Below, one piece after another: positions 1 through 6,230 of a stretch of DNA of 9,704 nucleotides. The stretch comes from Actinomycetota bacterium (GTDB lineage: Bacteria; Actinomycetota; Actinomycetes; Nanopelagicales; Nanopelagicaceae), in contig CANHFN010000024.1 in NCBI GenBank assembly GCA_947459935.1, positions 1-9,704 of the forward strand, written 5' to 3'. Below the pieces are notes generated by a model. That model was not told the DNA's origin, did no database searches, and saw nothing but the letters and a program-made list of their open reading frames with translations. Position 1 is the stretch's first letter; each line of letters opens with the position of its first letter. The position numbers and the translations under genes were made by a program.

Positions 1-441
1 GGCCATGCAAATGGTTTAGCTTTTTCAGTTGATAGCTCCGTTTCTCCATTACCGCCTTCTCTGCGAAACATTTTTGCAGAACTAGCAACTGATTGTGGAG
101 TTGAGAGGTTAGATGGTGATCTCACTGATTGGTTTGATCAAGGGGTTCTTCTCGTTAATCGAGTTTTATCAACAGAAGCTGGGTCATCCCTTGCGCATGT
201 AGATTTTGGTTGGAACGAAGTGACGGAGACTGTCGCGCAAGAGTTGGGTAAACGCGATGTAGTGGCAATCCTCTGGGGTAAAAATGCGGGGGAGTTATCT
301 TCATTTTTCCGTCCAGAATGGCGAATCGAGTCAGTGCATCCAAGCCCACTTTCGGCATATCGAGGATTTTTTGGATCAAAACCTTTCTCTCGATGCAATG
401 ACATTCTGATGTCAAACAATATGAGGCCAATAGATTGGTAA
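1..441 (+). CDS. ung: Uracil-DNA glycosylase, family 1 (C-terminal part; 5' end outside window)
   Basis: Base-excision repair enzyme that removes uracil from DNA in the cytoplasm. The window holds the last 146 residues in frame 1. It opens with GHANGLAFS, the segment that normally follows the water-activating GQDPYH motif, so the catalytic Asp lies upstream, outside the window. Visible family marks are the LPPSLRNIF segment (residues 17-25), GVLLVNRVLS (48-57, the uracil-binding Asn loop, usually GVLLLN), VVAILWGKNA (87-96) and the DNA-intercalation loop HPSPLSAYRGFFG (113-125), which contains the second catalytic His and the minor-groove Leu. The protein ends in PIDW, as family 1 enzymes usually do. 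Nothing looks degraded. A strong terminator follows 18 bases after the stop, so this is the last gene of its transcript. Identification rests on the uninterrupted motif series. Confidence 0.96.
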   Translation, partial: GHANGLAFSVDSSVSPLPPSLRNIFAELATDCGVERLDGDLTDWFDQGVLLVNRVLSTEAGSSLAHVDFGWNEVTETVAQELGKRDVVAILWGKNAGELSSFFRPEWRIESVHPSPLSAYRGFFGSKPFSRCNDILMSNNMRPIDW

Positions 442-459
442 TTTGTTTTCAGCTAAAGG

Positions 460-494
460 AAAAGGGCCCCCGGTTTCCCGAGGGCCCCTTTTTC
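460..494. terminator. Bidirectional intrinsic terminator between ung and the NCS2 permease gene
   Basis: An inverted repeat pairs GGGCCC (464-469) with GGGCCC (482-487) and continues inward, after one C/A mismatch, as CGG (471-473) with CCG (478-480) around a TTTC loop. On the plus strand it is followed by five T (489-493); on the minus strand the A-rich bases 455-463 give a T-rich tail. It lies between two convergent stop codons (ung at 441, permease at 504), so it probably ends both transcripts. Confidence 0.9.
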
Positions 495-503
495 TAATAG
501 TTT

Positions 504-1997
504 CTAGCCAATCCAAGACTTAATTGGAGAGGATAGGAAGTAGATCATGAATAGACCTGAGACGAGTAGAAGTAGTGGATGTACTTCCTTTCTGCGTCCC
601 TGAACCAAACGAATGACTACGTGAGTAACAAAACCCGCACCAATACCTACTGAGATGTTGTAAGTAAAAGGCATCAGGATGATTGTTAGGAACGCTGGAA
701 TACCTATACCCAGATCATCCCAATCGATACTCTTAATTTGTGACATCATCAAGAATCCAACAATAATCAAGGCTGGTGTTGCAGCCTCGTAAGGGATTAT
801 CGCAACAAGTGGCGCGAGGAATGTTGTTAACAAGAATGCGATACCTGTAACAACTGAAGCAAGGCCTGTTCGAGCACCTTCACCAACACCAGAAGCCGAT
901 TCAATGTAACTTGTATTAGAAGAGATGCCTGCAGCGCCACCAGCTGCAGCAGCTATTGAGTCAACTATGAGGATCTTATTGGCTCCTTCGACGTTTCCAT
1001 CTTTGTCAACAAGTCCAGCTTGATTTCCGATCGCTGTCATCGTGCCCATAGTGTCGAAGAAATCTGCTAGAAGCAGTGTGAACACTAGAAGGCAAGCTGC
1101 CAAAGCACCTGTCTTTGGATTAGTAAATGCTCCGAAAATGTCATCGAAACCTAAACCAAGAGTGTCAAAGCGAGGTGTGTCAGCTAAGTTGAGCGCACCG
1201 GTTGCGTCCTTAGGTAATGCAGGGGTATTTAATCCCCATCCACGAGGATTCGACTCTGTTGGGCTAATGAAGCTGTTTCCGACCTTAAAACGTGTCTCTA
1301 CGATCAATGCAAGAATTGTTGAAGAAACAATTCCAATTAGAATTGCACCCTTTATCTTGCGGATCATAAGAACGATTGTTAAGAACAGACCAAAGGCAAA
1401 GACAACAATTGGCCATCCAACGAGTTGTCCACCATCGCCAAGTTCTAGTGGAACAGCCGAAGGCTTAGAATTTGAGCTACCCCAAACAACGTTTGGAGTT
1501 CTTCTAACGAAGCCTGCATCAACTAGACCAATTAACGCGATAAACAAACCGATACCCACAGAGATAGCAACTTTGAGGGCAGTTGGAATTGCCTTGAAAA
1601 CGGCAATTCTAAATCCAGTTAGCACGAGAATTAAGATCAGAATTCCTTCGATCAGAACCAAGCCCATGGCTTGTGCCCAGGTTGAGTTCTTTGCGATCGA
1701 AACAGCCACAAAGGTGTTTAAACCTAAACCGGTGGCTAGAGCTAGAGGGAATTTAGCAACTGCGCCCATGAGAATTGTTAGGGTGCCTGCTACTAGCGCA
1801 GTTCCTGCTGCAACAATGATGATTGCGTTAGTTCTATCGCCACCACCAATAAATTTGCCAGCACCATCTGTTGTGGCGAGGATAAGCGGATTGAGCGCCA
1901 CGATGTATGCCATCGTGAAGAAAGTTACGAGTCCGCCTCTAACCTCTTGGGCTATTGATGAACCACGTTCTGAGATTTTGAAATACGAATCCAGCAT
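504..1997 (-). CDS. NCS2 family permease, adenine/guanine/hypoxanthine type (AzgA/GhxP-like, COG2252)
   Basis: Integral membrane, proton-coupled nucleobase importer, 497 residues from the chosen start, a little longer than the E. coli relatives. The N-terminus MLDSYFKISERGS followed by EVRGGLVTFFTMAYIVALNP is the standard opening of the family. The core signatures are ADFFDTMGTM (about 311-320) and TSYIESASGVGEGARTG (about 362-378), which carry conserved polar residues of the transport site. Many hydrophobic segments fit 12-14 membrane spans; a polar insert near residues 163-195 and another near 240-280 look like loops. The frame stays open 22 codons further upstream, but a good ribosome binding site sits 8 bases before 1997 and homologues start there. 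It follows the YczE-like gene on the same strand after 94 bases containing two hairpins. The purine preference is inferred from the subfamily; the exact substrate cannot be read from sequence. Confidence 0.93.
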   Translation of the reverse strand: MLDSYFKISERGSSIAQEVRGGLVTFFTMAYIVALNPLILATTDGAGKFIGGGDRTNAIIIVAAGTALVAGTLTILMGAVAKFPLALATGLGLNTFVAVSIAKNSTWAQAMGLVLIEGILILILVLTGFRIAVFKAIPTALKVAISVGIGLFIALIGLVDAGFVRRTPNVVWGSSNSKPSAVPLELGDGGQLVGWPIVVFAFGLFLTIVLMIRKIKGAILIGIVSSTILALIVETRFKVGNSFISPTESNPRGWGLNTPALPKDATGALNLADTPRFDTLGLGFDDIFGAFTNPKTGALAACLLVFTLLLADFFDTMGTMTAIGNQAGLVDKDGNVEGANKILIVDSIAAAAGGAAGISSNTSYIESASGVGEGARTGLASVVTGIAFLLTTFLAPLVAIIPYEAATPALIIVGFLMMSQIKSIDWDDLGIGIPAFLTIILMPFTYNISVGIGAGFVTHVVIRLVQGRRKEVHPLLLLVSGLFMIYFLSSPIKSWIG

Positions 1998-2005
1998 GAA
2001 TTGAG

Positions 2006-2012
2006 CCTTTCT
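2006..2012 (-). promoter_or_regulatory. Ribosome binding site of the NCS2 permease gene
   Basis: AGAAAGG on the minus strand, 8 bases before the ATG at 1997. It decides the start: the upstream in-frame ATG at 2063 has no such site. It is also one of the few clear Shine-Dalgarno sites in the window. Confidence 0.7.
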
Positions 2013-2022
2013 AATTTTGTTA

Positions 2023-2067
2023 ACGGGGGTGTTTGCGACCCCGTGTGCTGAAAGGGTGCACAACCCT
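2023..2067 (-). other. Tandem hairpins in the gap upstream of the permease gene
   Basis: Two inverted repeats lie in the gap between the YczE-like stop and the permease start. AGGGT (2067-2063) pairs with ACCCT (2057-2053) around a 5-base loop. ACGGGGT (2044-2038) pairs with ACCCCCGT (2030-2023), one C bulged, around a 7-base loop. The first is followed by only three T, so it would be a weak terminator for the YczE-like gene. The second ends about 10 bases before the ribosome binding site. They could be an attenuating leader, a partial terminator or a protein site. I do not recognise a known riboswitch fold. Confidence 0.4.
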
Positions 2068-2091
2068 GGGAAGATGCTGCGAGCCTACGCC

Positions 2092-2757
2092 CTACTTAGC
2101 GGTAAGCCTTGAAACGACTCCCAAAGAAATAGCAATTGATTGGCCAATAAGCGTGGCAAAGAGCAAGGTTCCTAGGCCAACAGTTCCGCCTAGAAGCCAT
2201 CCCGCGGTCAAGACAGTACCTTCAATGCCCATGCGAACTCGACCTATTCGGACGCCTGATTTATGGTGAAGAGCGGTCATTAATCCATCACGAGGACCAG
2301 GACCTAAACCGCAAGTAATGTACAGAGCTGATCCTAAGCCAACCATGGCAATACCCAAGAGACAGTAAACGACACCTGCAGGATACGTACTTTGAGTTGG
2401 AAAAACAGTTACGCCAGCTTGAATTGCGATAGCGATGATTACGATATTGGACAGCGTTCCAAATCCGGGTTTTTCCTTCAATGGAATCCACAAAATGAGT
2501 ACGAGGGCGCTGACTGCAAAGGTTGACCAACCCATGGATATCTCTAAACGATTTGCCACACCCTGAGCCAACACAGACCACGGAGCATTTCCGATCTGAC
2601 TTTGAATTAAAAGCGAATCACCGAGTCCGAATATAAACAAACCAAAAAACAGAACTATGACTCTGATATGCGATAGGTCCCATCTAGATTTAGCTGTCCA
2701 TGGAGTATGAGGGACCGTTTTATGTGGACGTAGAAACTCTAAGAACGGGTTGGACAT
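2092..2757 (-). CDS. YczE/YyaS/YitT-family multi-pass membrane protein (COG2364)
   Basis: A 221-residue membrane protein of a widespread family whose biochemical role is not established; YczE in Bacillus affects lipopeptide production, and several actinobacterial members are simply called membrane proteins. A short cytoplasmic-looking N-terminus (about 30 residues) is followed by five hydrophobic segments. Family marks are the first-helix region FGLFIFGLGDSLLIQSQIGNAPW (about 39-60, written here only to locate it), GLGPGPRDGLM (about 150-160) and the following RVRMGIEGTVLTAGWLLGG. The start at 2757 is preferred to an in-frame ATG 14 codons upstream (2799), because that one lies inside the divergent DUF554 gene and because a -10 box sits 6 bases before 2757. 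It faces the DUF554 gene across 20 bases and could be co-transcribed with the permease. Confidence 0.85.
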   Translation of the reverse strand: MSNPFLEFLRPHKTVPHTPWTAKSRWDLSHIRVIVLFFGLFIFGLGDSLLIQSQIGNAPWSVLAQGVANRLEISMGWSTFAVSALVLILWIPLKEKPGFGTLSNIVIIAIAIQAGVTVFPTQSTYPAGVVYCLLGIAMVGLGSALYITCGLGPGPRDGLMTALHHKSGVRIGRVRMGIEGTVLTAGWLLGGTVGLGTLLFATLIGQSIAISLGVVSRLTAK

Positions 2758-2763
2758 TGCATG

Positions 2764-2771
2764 AGTATAAT
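2764..2771. promoter_or_regulatory. Overlapping divergent -10 boxes for the YczE-like and DUF554 genes
   Basis: On the plus strand, TATAAT (2766-2771) is a perfect -10 consensus with 6 bases before the ATG at 2778. On the minus strand, TATACT (2769-2764) has 6 bases before the ATG at 2757. The two boxes share four base pairs. The predicted transcription starts coincide with the A of each start codon, so both mRNAs would be leaderless. No Shine-Dalgarno site is visible before either gene, and no good -35 box at 16-18 bases, which is common in actinobacteria. Confidence 0.65.
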
Positions 2772-2777
2772 CATCAT

Positions 2778-3509
2778 ATGTTTCCAGGAGTTGGCACAAT
2801 CATAAATATCCTAGCGATTGTTTCGGGTGCCTCACTTGGTGTTCTAGTCGGAAATCGCATGAATGCTCGCACCAGAACTTTACTTACCGATGTACTGGGC
2901 TTAGTAACTTTCTTAGGTGCAGCATCTGCACTGATTCCCTTGTGGTCAGATCGATACAACCAGGCTCTTCCAAAAGGTTGGACATTACTTGTCGTTTTGG
3001 GATCTCTTCTTATCGGAGGGTTAATTGGATCTGCCCTTAAAATTGAAAATCGACTCGATTCACTAGGGGATAAGCTAAGAATTAAATTCAAAGCTTCCAG
3101 TGACTCTTCATTTGTTCAAGGATTTGTGACAGCTTCATTGTTGTTTGCAATTGGCCCCTTGGCAATTCTGGGAAGTATCAGCGACGGAATGGGAACCGGA
3201 ATCGATCAACTCATCTTGAAAAGTACTCTCGACCTATTTGCCGCAATGGCCTTTGCAACTACATTGGGATGGGGGGTAGCTGCTTCAGCCATTCCCGTAG
3301 GAATTTATCAAGGATTTTGGACAGTGATTGGCTTTGGTTTAGGTGCAATTCTGGCTGGTTATCAAATGGATGCAATGACGGTCGTGGGCGGAATTATGTT
3401 GTTGTGCATTGCTTTGAAATTACTCAATATCAAGAATGTTGCGGTAGGAAACCTGCTACCTGCATTGGCGATCGCGCCAGTGTTTGCACTTGTTGTTCAC
3501 TCCATCTAG
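2778..3509 (+). CDS. DUF554 family membrane protein (YdfK/YqgA-like)
   Basis: A 243-residue integral membrane protein of unknown function. The start MFPGVGTIINILAIVSGASLG is the family's usual first helix, which fixes the start at 2778 rather than at the in-frame ATG of 2700. Conserved parts are the GSLLIGGLIGSALKIENRLD segment (about 75-94) leading into a charged cytoplasmic loop, then the signature GPLAILGSISDGM (about 126-138), KSTLDLFAAMAFATTLGWGV (about 148-167) and a C-terminal NLLPALAIAP (about 225-234). Seven or so hydrophobic segments are visible. Length and motif order are normal for the family. Transport of a small solute has been suggested for such proteins, but nothing here shows it. 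It ends 13 bases before the convergent thymidine kinase stop, with no obvious terminator between. Confidence 0.9.
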   Translation: MFPGVGTIINILAIVSGASLGVLVGNRMNARTRTLLTDVLGLVTFLGAASALIPLWSDRYNQALPKGWTLLVVLGSLLIGGLIGSALKIENRLDSLGDKLRIKFKASSDSSFVQGFVTASLLFAIGPLAILGSISDGMGTGIDQLILKSTLDLFAAMAFATTLGWGVAASAIPVGIYQGFWTVIGFGLGAILAGYQMDAMTVVGGIMLLCIALKLLNIKNVAVGNLLPALAIAPVFALVVHSI

Positions 3510-3522
3510 GAATTGAAATCAC

Positions 3523-4167
3523 TTACTCTTTAAACGGTAGAGGAATTGATGATGTGTGGGCGGCTCCTGAAACCCGAGCAGTTACTTGGCGCATATGGTG
3601 CCTTCGACAAAGAACCTCGTAAGCAACTTCTGCCCCCGATGTTACATCCCCTACAACAACCTGCTCACCCTCTACCACCATTACACCGCCAACTGTTCGT
3701 GCGTTATGAGTTGCACGTGATCCACACCAACACAGCGCTTCGACCTGCAATGTATTGACGCGATCTGCCAGTTCAACCAAGCGAGCAGAACCAGGGAAAA
3801 GTTTTGTGCGAAAGTCAGCCAAAATACCAAAGGCATATACGTCAATGCTTAGACCATCAACAATTTTCGCTAATTGCTCTATCTGCTCACTCTCATAGAA
3901 TTGAGCCTCATCGCAGATGATGTAATCAATTCTCTCGCCCATAGATAACTGATCTACTACGAGTTTGTGAAGATCCATTTCAGGGGTGACTTCGATGGCA
4001 GGACTAGATAATCCAAGGCGGCTTGAAATTACTCCGCTACCTGCGCGGTCATTGTTAGTAAAGATCAATCCAGTTCGACCTCGGCTTTGATGATTATGCG
4101 CCGTTTGCAATGCCAGTGTGGATTTACCGCTGTCCATAGTTCCGCAGTAATAGATCAATTCAGCCAT
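3523..4167 (-). CDS. tdk: Thymidine kinase, type II (zinc-containing)
   Basis: Cytoplasmic salvage enzyme that phosphorylates thymidine to dTMP with ATP; 214 residues. The Walker A loop GTMDSGKST occupies residues 9-17. CDEAQF (85-90) carries the catalytic Glu. The lasso region is introduced by FGILADFRTKLFPGS (about 113-127). A structural zinc site is formed by C146 and C148 (CWCG) with C187 and H190 (CRRH). The open frame extends 10 codons further up, but the protein family starts at MAELIYYCG and AGGA lies 8 bases before this ATG (4179-4176). It is the last gene of a probable tRNA-Leu / apt / tdk transcript, separated from apt by 93 bases with a hairpin just after the apt stop. The pairing with apt fits a nucleoside and nucleobase salvage role. 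Confidence 0.95.
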   Translation of the reverse strand: MAELIYYCGTMDSGKSTLALQTAHNHQSRGRTGLIFTNNDRAGSGVISSRLGLSSPAIEVTPEMDLHKLVVDQLSMGERIDYIICDEAQFYESEQIEQLAKIVDGLSIDVYAFGILADFRTKLFPGSARLVELADRVNTLQVEALCWCGSRATHNARTVGGVMVVEGEQVVVGDVTSGAEVAYEVLCRRHHMRQVTARVSGAAHTSSIPLPFKE

Positions 4168-4175
4168 GGAGCGCA

Positions 4176-4179
4176 TCCT
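4176..4179 (-). promoter_or_regulatory. Ribosome binding site of tdk
   Basis: AGGA on the minus strand (part of GCAGGA), 8 bases upstream of the ATG at 4167. It supports this start over the in-frame ATG codons at 4176 and 4197, which would place the start within or before it. Confidence 0.55.
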
Positions 4180-4237
4180 GCCATAGCCCAGAGACAATAA
4201 CCCCTAGCAATCGAGGTTGTTTCAGTTTTTGCTTTCA

Positions 4238-4260
4238 ACGCCTGCCCCGTGTGCAAGCGT
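4238..4260 (-). terminator. Hairpin directly after the apt stop codon (terminator-like, no U-tract)
   Basis: Reading the minus strand, ACGCTTGC (4260-4253) pairs with GCAGGCGT (4245-4238), 8 pairs including one G-U, around a 7-base loop. It begins at the base after the apt TAG. No T-run follows on either strand, so it is not a classic intrinsic terminator. U-less hairpins at 3' ends are frequent in actinobacteria; it may partly end the apt message, protect its 3' end or set the apt to tdk ratio. Confidence 0.4.
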
Positions 4261-4788
4261 CTAGGAAACGACCAAAGATGTGATCGGAATATCGGGATAC
4301 TTCTCTAGAAGATTTGCTCTACCTGACAAACCATCAATTTCAAGGAGTGCAAGAACGTGCACCACCTCAGCTCCAAGTCGATGCAGCAGTTCTATGGCCG
4401 CGGCAATGGTGCCCCCAGTAGCGAGAACGTCGTCAATGAGAAGAACTTTTGTTCCTTTACTGACGGCATCAATGTGTACTTCTAAGGTGTCAGTTCCATA
4501 CTCAAGCCCGTAGGTTTCCGAAATTGTGTTGTATGGAAGCTTTCCAGATTTTCTGATCGGGATGAATCCACTTCTCAACTGATTGGCAACTGCGGATGCG
4601 AAGATAAAACCACGAGCTTCGATGCCGGCCACAAGAGTTGTTGAATCTGCAAAGGTGGCGAATTTTTCTGTAATAGCAATAAATGCTTCACCATTTGCCA
4701 ATAGTGGGGTGATGTCTTGAAATCTAATGCCGGGTTTTGGGTAGTCAGGAATTTCACGGATGAGCGACAAAGCGTCGTCGATTTTCAT
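4261..4788 (-). CDS. apt: Adenine phosphoribosyltransferase
   Basis: Cytoplasmic purine salvage enzyme: adenine plus PRPP gives AMP and pyrophosphate. It has 175 residues, normal for the family. The N-terminus MKIDDALSLIREIPDYPKPGI lines up with the usual start up to the DYPKPG motif. EARGF (about 58-62) and RKSGKLP (about 78-84) are the standard APT motifs, and VLLIDDVLATGGT (about 114-126) is the PRPP-binding loop with its acidic pair. The start codon at 4788 is separated from the 3' end of tRNA-Leu by a single base, so there is no room for a ribosome binding site other than tRNA sequence. The message is therefore probably made by read-through from the tRNA promoter and may be translated as an almost leaderless RNA after tRNA processing. 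tdk follows 93 bases downstream on the same strand. Confidence 0.96.
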   Translation of the reverse strand: MKIDDALSLIREIPDYPKPGIRFQDITPLLANGEAFIAITEKFATFADSTTLVAGIEARGFIFASAVANQLRSGFIPIRKSGKLPYNTISETYGLEYGTDTLEVHIDAVSKGTKVLLIDDVLATGGTIAAAIELLHRLGAEVVHVLALLEIDGLSGRANLLEKYPDIPITSLVVS

Positions 4789-4789
4789 G

Positions 4790-4873
4790 TGTCCGAGAGG
4801 GGACTTGAACCCCTAATCCCTTGCGGGAACTAACACCTCAAGCTAGCGCGTCTGCCAATTCCGCCACCCGGAC
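4790..4873 (-). tRNA. tRNA-Leu, anticodon GAG
   Basis: A complete class II tRNA of 84 bases. Acceptor arms GTCCGGG (4873-4867) and CTCGGAC (4797-4791) pair fully with one G-U; the discriminator is A at 4790. The anticodon stem is CTAGC with GTTAG around the loop TTGAGGT, giving anticodon GAG at 4839-4837, which reads CUC and CUU. A long variable arm (TTCCCGCAAGGGAT) and the T-arm AGGGG-TTCAAGT-CCCCT confirm a leucine tRNA. CCA is not encoded: after the discriminator come C and then the apt start codon, so the tail must be added after 3' trimming. It is the first unit of the tRNA-Leu / apt / tdk block. Confidence 0.97.
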
Positions 4874-4886
4874 TAAGTGCACGGAA

Positions 4887-4892
4887 AGAATA
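4887..4892 (-). promoter_or_regulatory. Candidate -10 box for tRNA-Leu (and apt/tdk)
   Basis: TATTCT on the minus strand (4892-4887) would start transcription near 4880, about 7 bases before the mature tRNA. The same octamer context (GCTATTCT) recurs at 4913-4906, a possible second tandem -10. No strong -35 is seen (TTCGCT at 4916-4911 with an 18-base spacer is the best). Confidence 0.45.
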
Positions 4893-4904
4893 GCAATTGG
4901 GTGA

Positions 4905-4910
4905 GAGAAT
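4905..4910 (+). promoter_or_regulatory. Candidate -10 box for the M20 peptidase gene
   Basis: GAGAAT ends 6 bases before the ATG at 4917, the same spacing as the better -10 boxes in this window, and keeps the two most conserved positions (A at 2, T at 6). The GAGAG at 4903-4907 could instead act as a ribosome binding site at 9 bases, so the two readings compete. Confidence 0.3.
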
Positions 4911-4916
4911 AGCGAA

Positions 4917-6230
4917 ATGACCACAGAAACACACTCAGAACTTGAATTAGAAGCCATACGCATTTGCCAAGAGTTGATCAGGATTCCTAGCGTTAACTTT
5001 GGTGAAGGAAAAGGTGATGAGAAAACTGTCGCGGCGCACGTAGTTTCTTTACTCAACGAAGCAGGCATTGACTCCCGAACTTATGAATCAGCACCCGGTC
5101 GATGCAACGTTATTGCCCGCATAAAAGGATCAAATCCAAATCGGCCAGGTTTAGTTGTACATGGTCACTTAGATGTAGTTCCCGCCAATGCAGATGATTG
5201 GTCTGTTGATCCATTCTCAGGAGTAATCAAGGATGGTTTCATTTGGGGACGTGGCGCGGTAGATATGAAGAACATGGATGCAATGATTATCGCAACTGTT
5301 CGTGAGTGGGCCCGCACTGGTTATGTTCCAGAACGTGACATTGTTCTTGCCTTCTTTGCTGATGAAGAAGCTGGCAGCAATTTTGGTTCTCATTACATGG
5401 TCAAACATCATCCTGAAGTTTTCGAAGGCTGTACTGAAGCAGTCTCAGAAGTTGGCGGTTTTTCAGTAACTGTAGCTGGTGGTAAACGTCTGTACTTAAT
5501 TGAAACTGCAGAAAAGGGTATTCATTGGATGCGATTGACCGCTGAAGGTCGGGCCGGTCACGGGTCGATGATGAATGGTGAGAACGCCGTCACTCGATTA
5601 GCGGAGGCTGTAGCAAAAATTGGTGCGTACTCATGGCCCCAGCGCTATAGCAAAACAGTTAAAGCATTTTTTAAGCGAATTGCTGATGAGACAAATAAGC
5701 CTTACAACGAAGAAGATCTTCGACCTTTGTTGAGTGAAATAGGTTTTGCCGCAACCATGATTGGTGCCACTCTTCAAAATACTGCTAATCCAACAATGTT
5801 AGAGGCTGGATACAAAGCTAACGTTATTCCAGGGTCAGCAAGTGCCGTTGTGGATGGACGATTCATTCCAGGATTTGAAGATGAACTCAATGAAACTATC
5901 AAATCCTTGATTGGCGAGCATGTGAGTGTGGAAACTATTACTCGCGATAAGGCACTTGAAGTTCCTTTTGAAGGAGACCTAGTTGAAGCAATGTGTAACG
6001 CTCTGGTAAAAGAAGATTCAGTAGCTATTCCAGTTCCATATGTCATGAGTGGTGGCACAGATAACAAAGCGCTGGCTGATCTGGGAATTATCGGATATGG
6101 CTTTTCACCTTTAAAGCTAGAAGCTGATTTTAATTTTATGGCCATGTTCCATGGAGTTGATGAACGTGTTCCTGTGGAGGGGCTCACCTTCGGAGTTCGC
6201 GTTCTTAAAGAATTTCTAGAAAACTCCTAA
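4917..6230 (+). CDS. M20/M25/M40 family zinc metallopeptidase (dipeptidase / acyl-amino-acid deacylase type)
   Basis: A 437-residue cytoplasmic di-zinc hydrolase cleaving a peptide or amide bond; the substrate cannot be read from sequence. All metal and catalytic residues of the family are in place: H84 and D86 in HGHLDVVP, the bridging D116 in GRGAVDMK (111-118), catalytic E150 and metal ligand E151 in ADEEAGS, acidic ligand E178 in SEVGG, and the last His H412 in MFHGVDE. The dimerisation-domain motif GRAGHGS (211-217) is present. Family members of this length in actinobacteria are commonly annotated as dipeptidase, ArgE/DapE-like, or M20 peptidase. No signal peptide is seen. It diverges from tRNA-Leu with a 43-base gap and converges on the aldo/keto reductase; the two stop codons overlap. 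A role in amino-acid or peptide scavenging is plausible but inferred. Confidence 0.93.
   Translation: MTTETHSELELEAIRICQELIRIPSVNFGEGKGDEKTVAAHVVSLLNEAGIDSRTYESAPGRCNVIARIKGSNPNRPGLVVHGHLDVVPANADDWSVDPFSGVIKDGFIWGRGAVDMKNMDAMIIATVREWARTGYVPERDIVLAFFADEEAGSNFGSHYMVKHHPEVFEGCTEAVSEVGGFSVTVAGGKRLYLIETAEKGIHWMRLTAEGRAGHGSMMNGENAVTRLAEAVAKIGAYSWPQRYSKTVKAFFKRIADETNKPYNEEDLRPLLSEIGFAATMIGATLQNTANPTMLEAGYKANVIPGSASAVVDGRFIPGFEDELNETIKSLIGEHVSVETITRDKALEVPFEGDLVEAMCNALVKEDSVAIPVPYVMSGGTDNKALADLGIIGYGFSPLKLEADFNFMAMFHGVDERVPVEGLTFGVRVLKEFLENS

Noticed and set aside
138..430. Short minus-strand frames opposite the ung fragment
   Set aside because: They are mirror frames of a clearly conserved plus-strand enzyme and have no start signals or recognisable content.
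1042..2004. Long open frame (about 320 codons) on the plus strand
   Set aside because: It lies wholly antisense to the NCS2 permease gene, its product has no recognisable domain and is basic and Pro/Ser/Thr-rich as expected of a mirror frame, and the permease frame has unmistakable motifs.
1998..2063. 22-codon N-terminal extension of the permease from the upstream ATG at 2063
   Set aside because: The extension is not hydrophobic or conserved in the family, and the ribosome binding site at 2012-2006 places the start at 1997.
1998..2091. Purine riboswitch in the permease leader
   Set aside because: I looked for the three-way-junction core of the guanine/adenine class and did not find its conserved loop sequences; only simple hairpins are visible.
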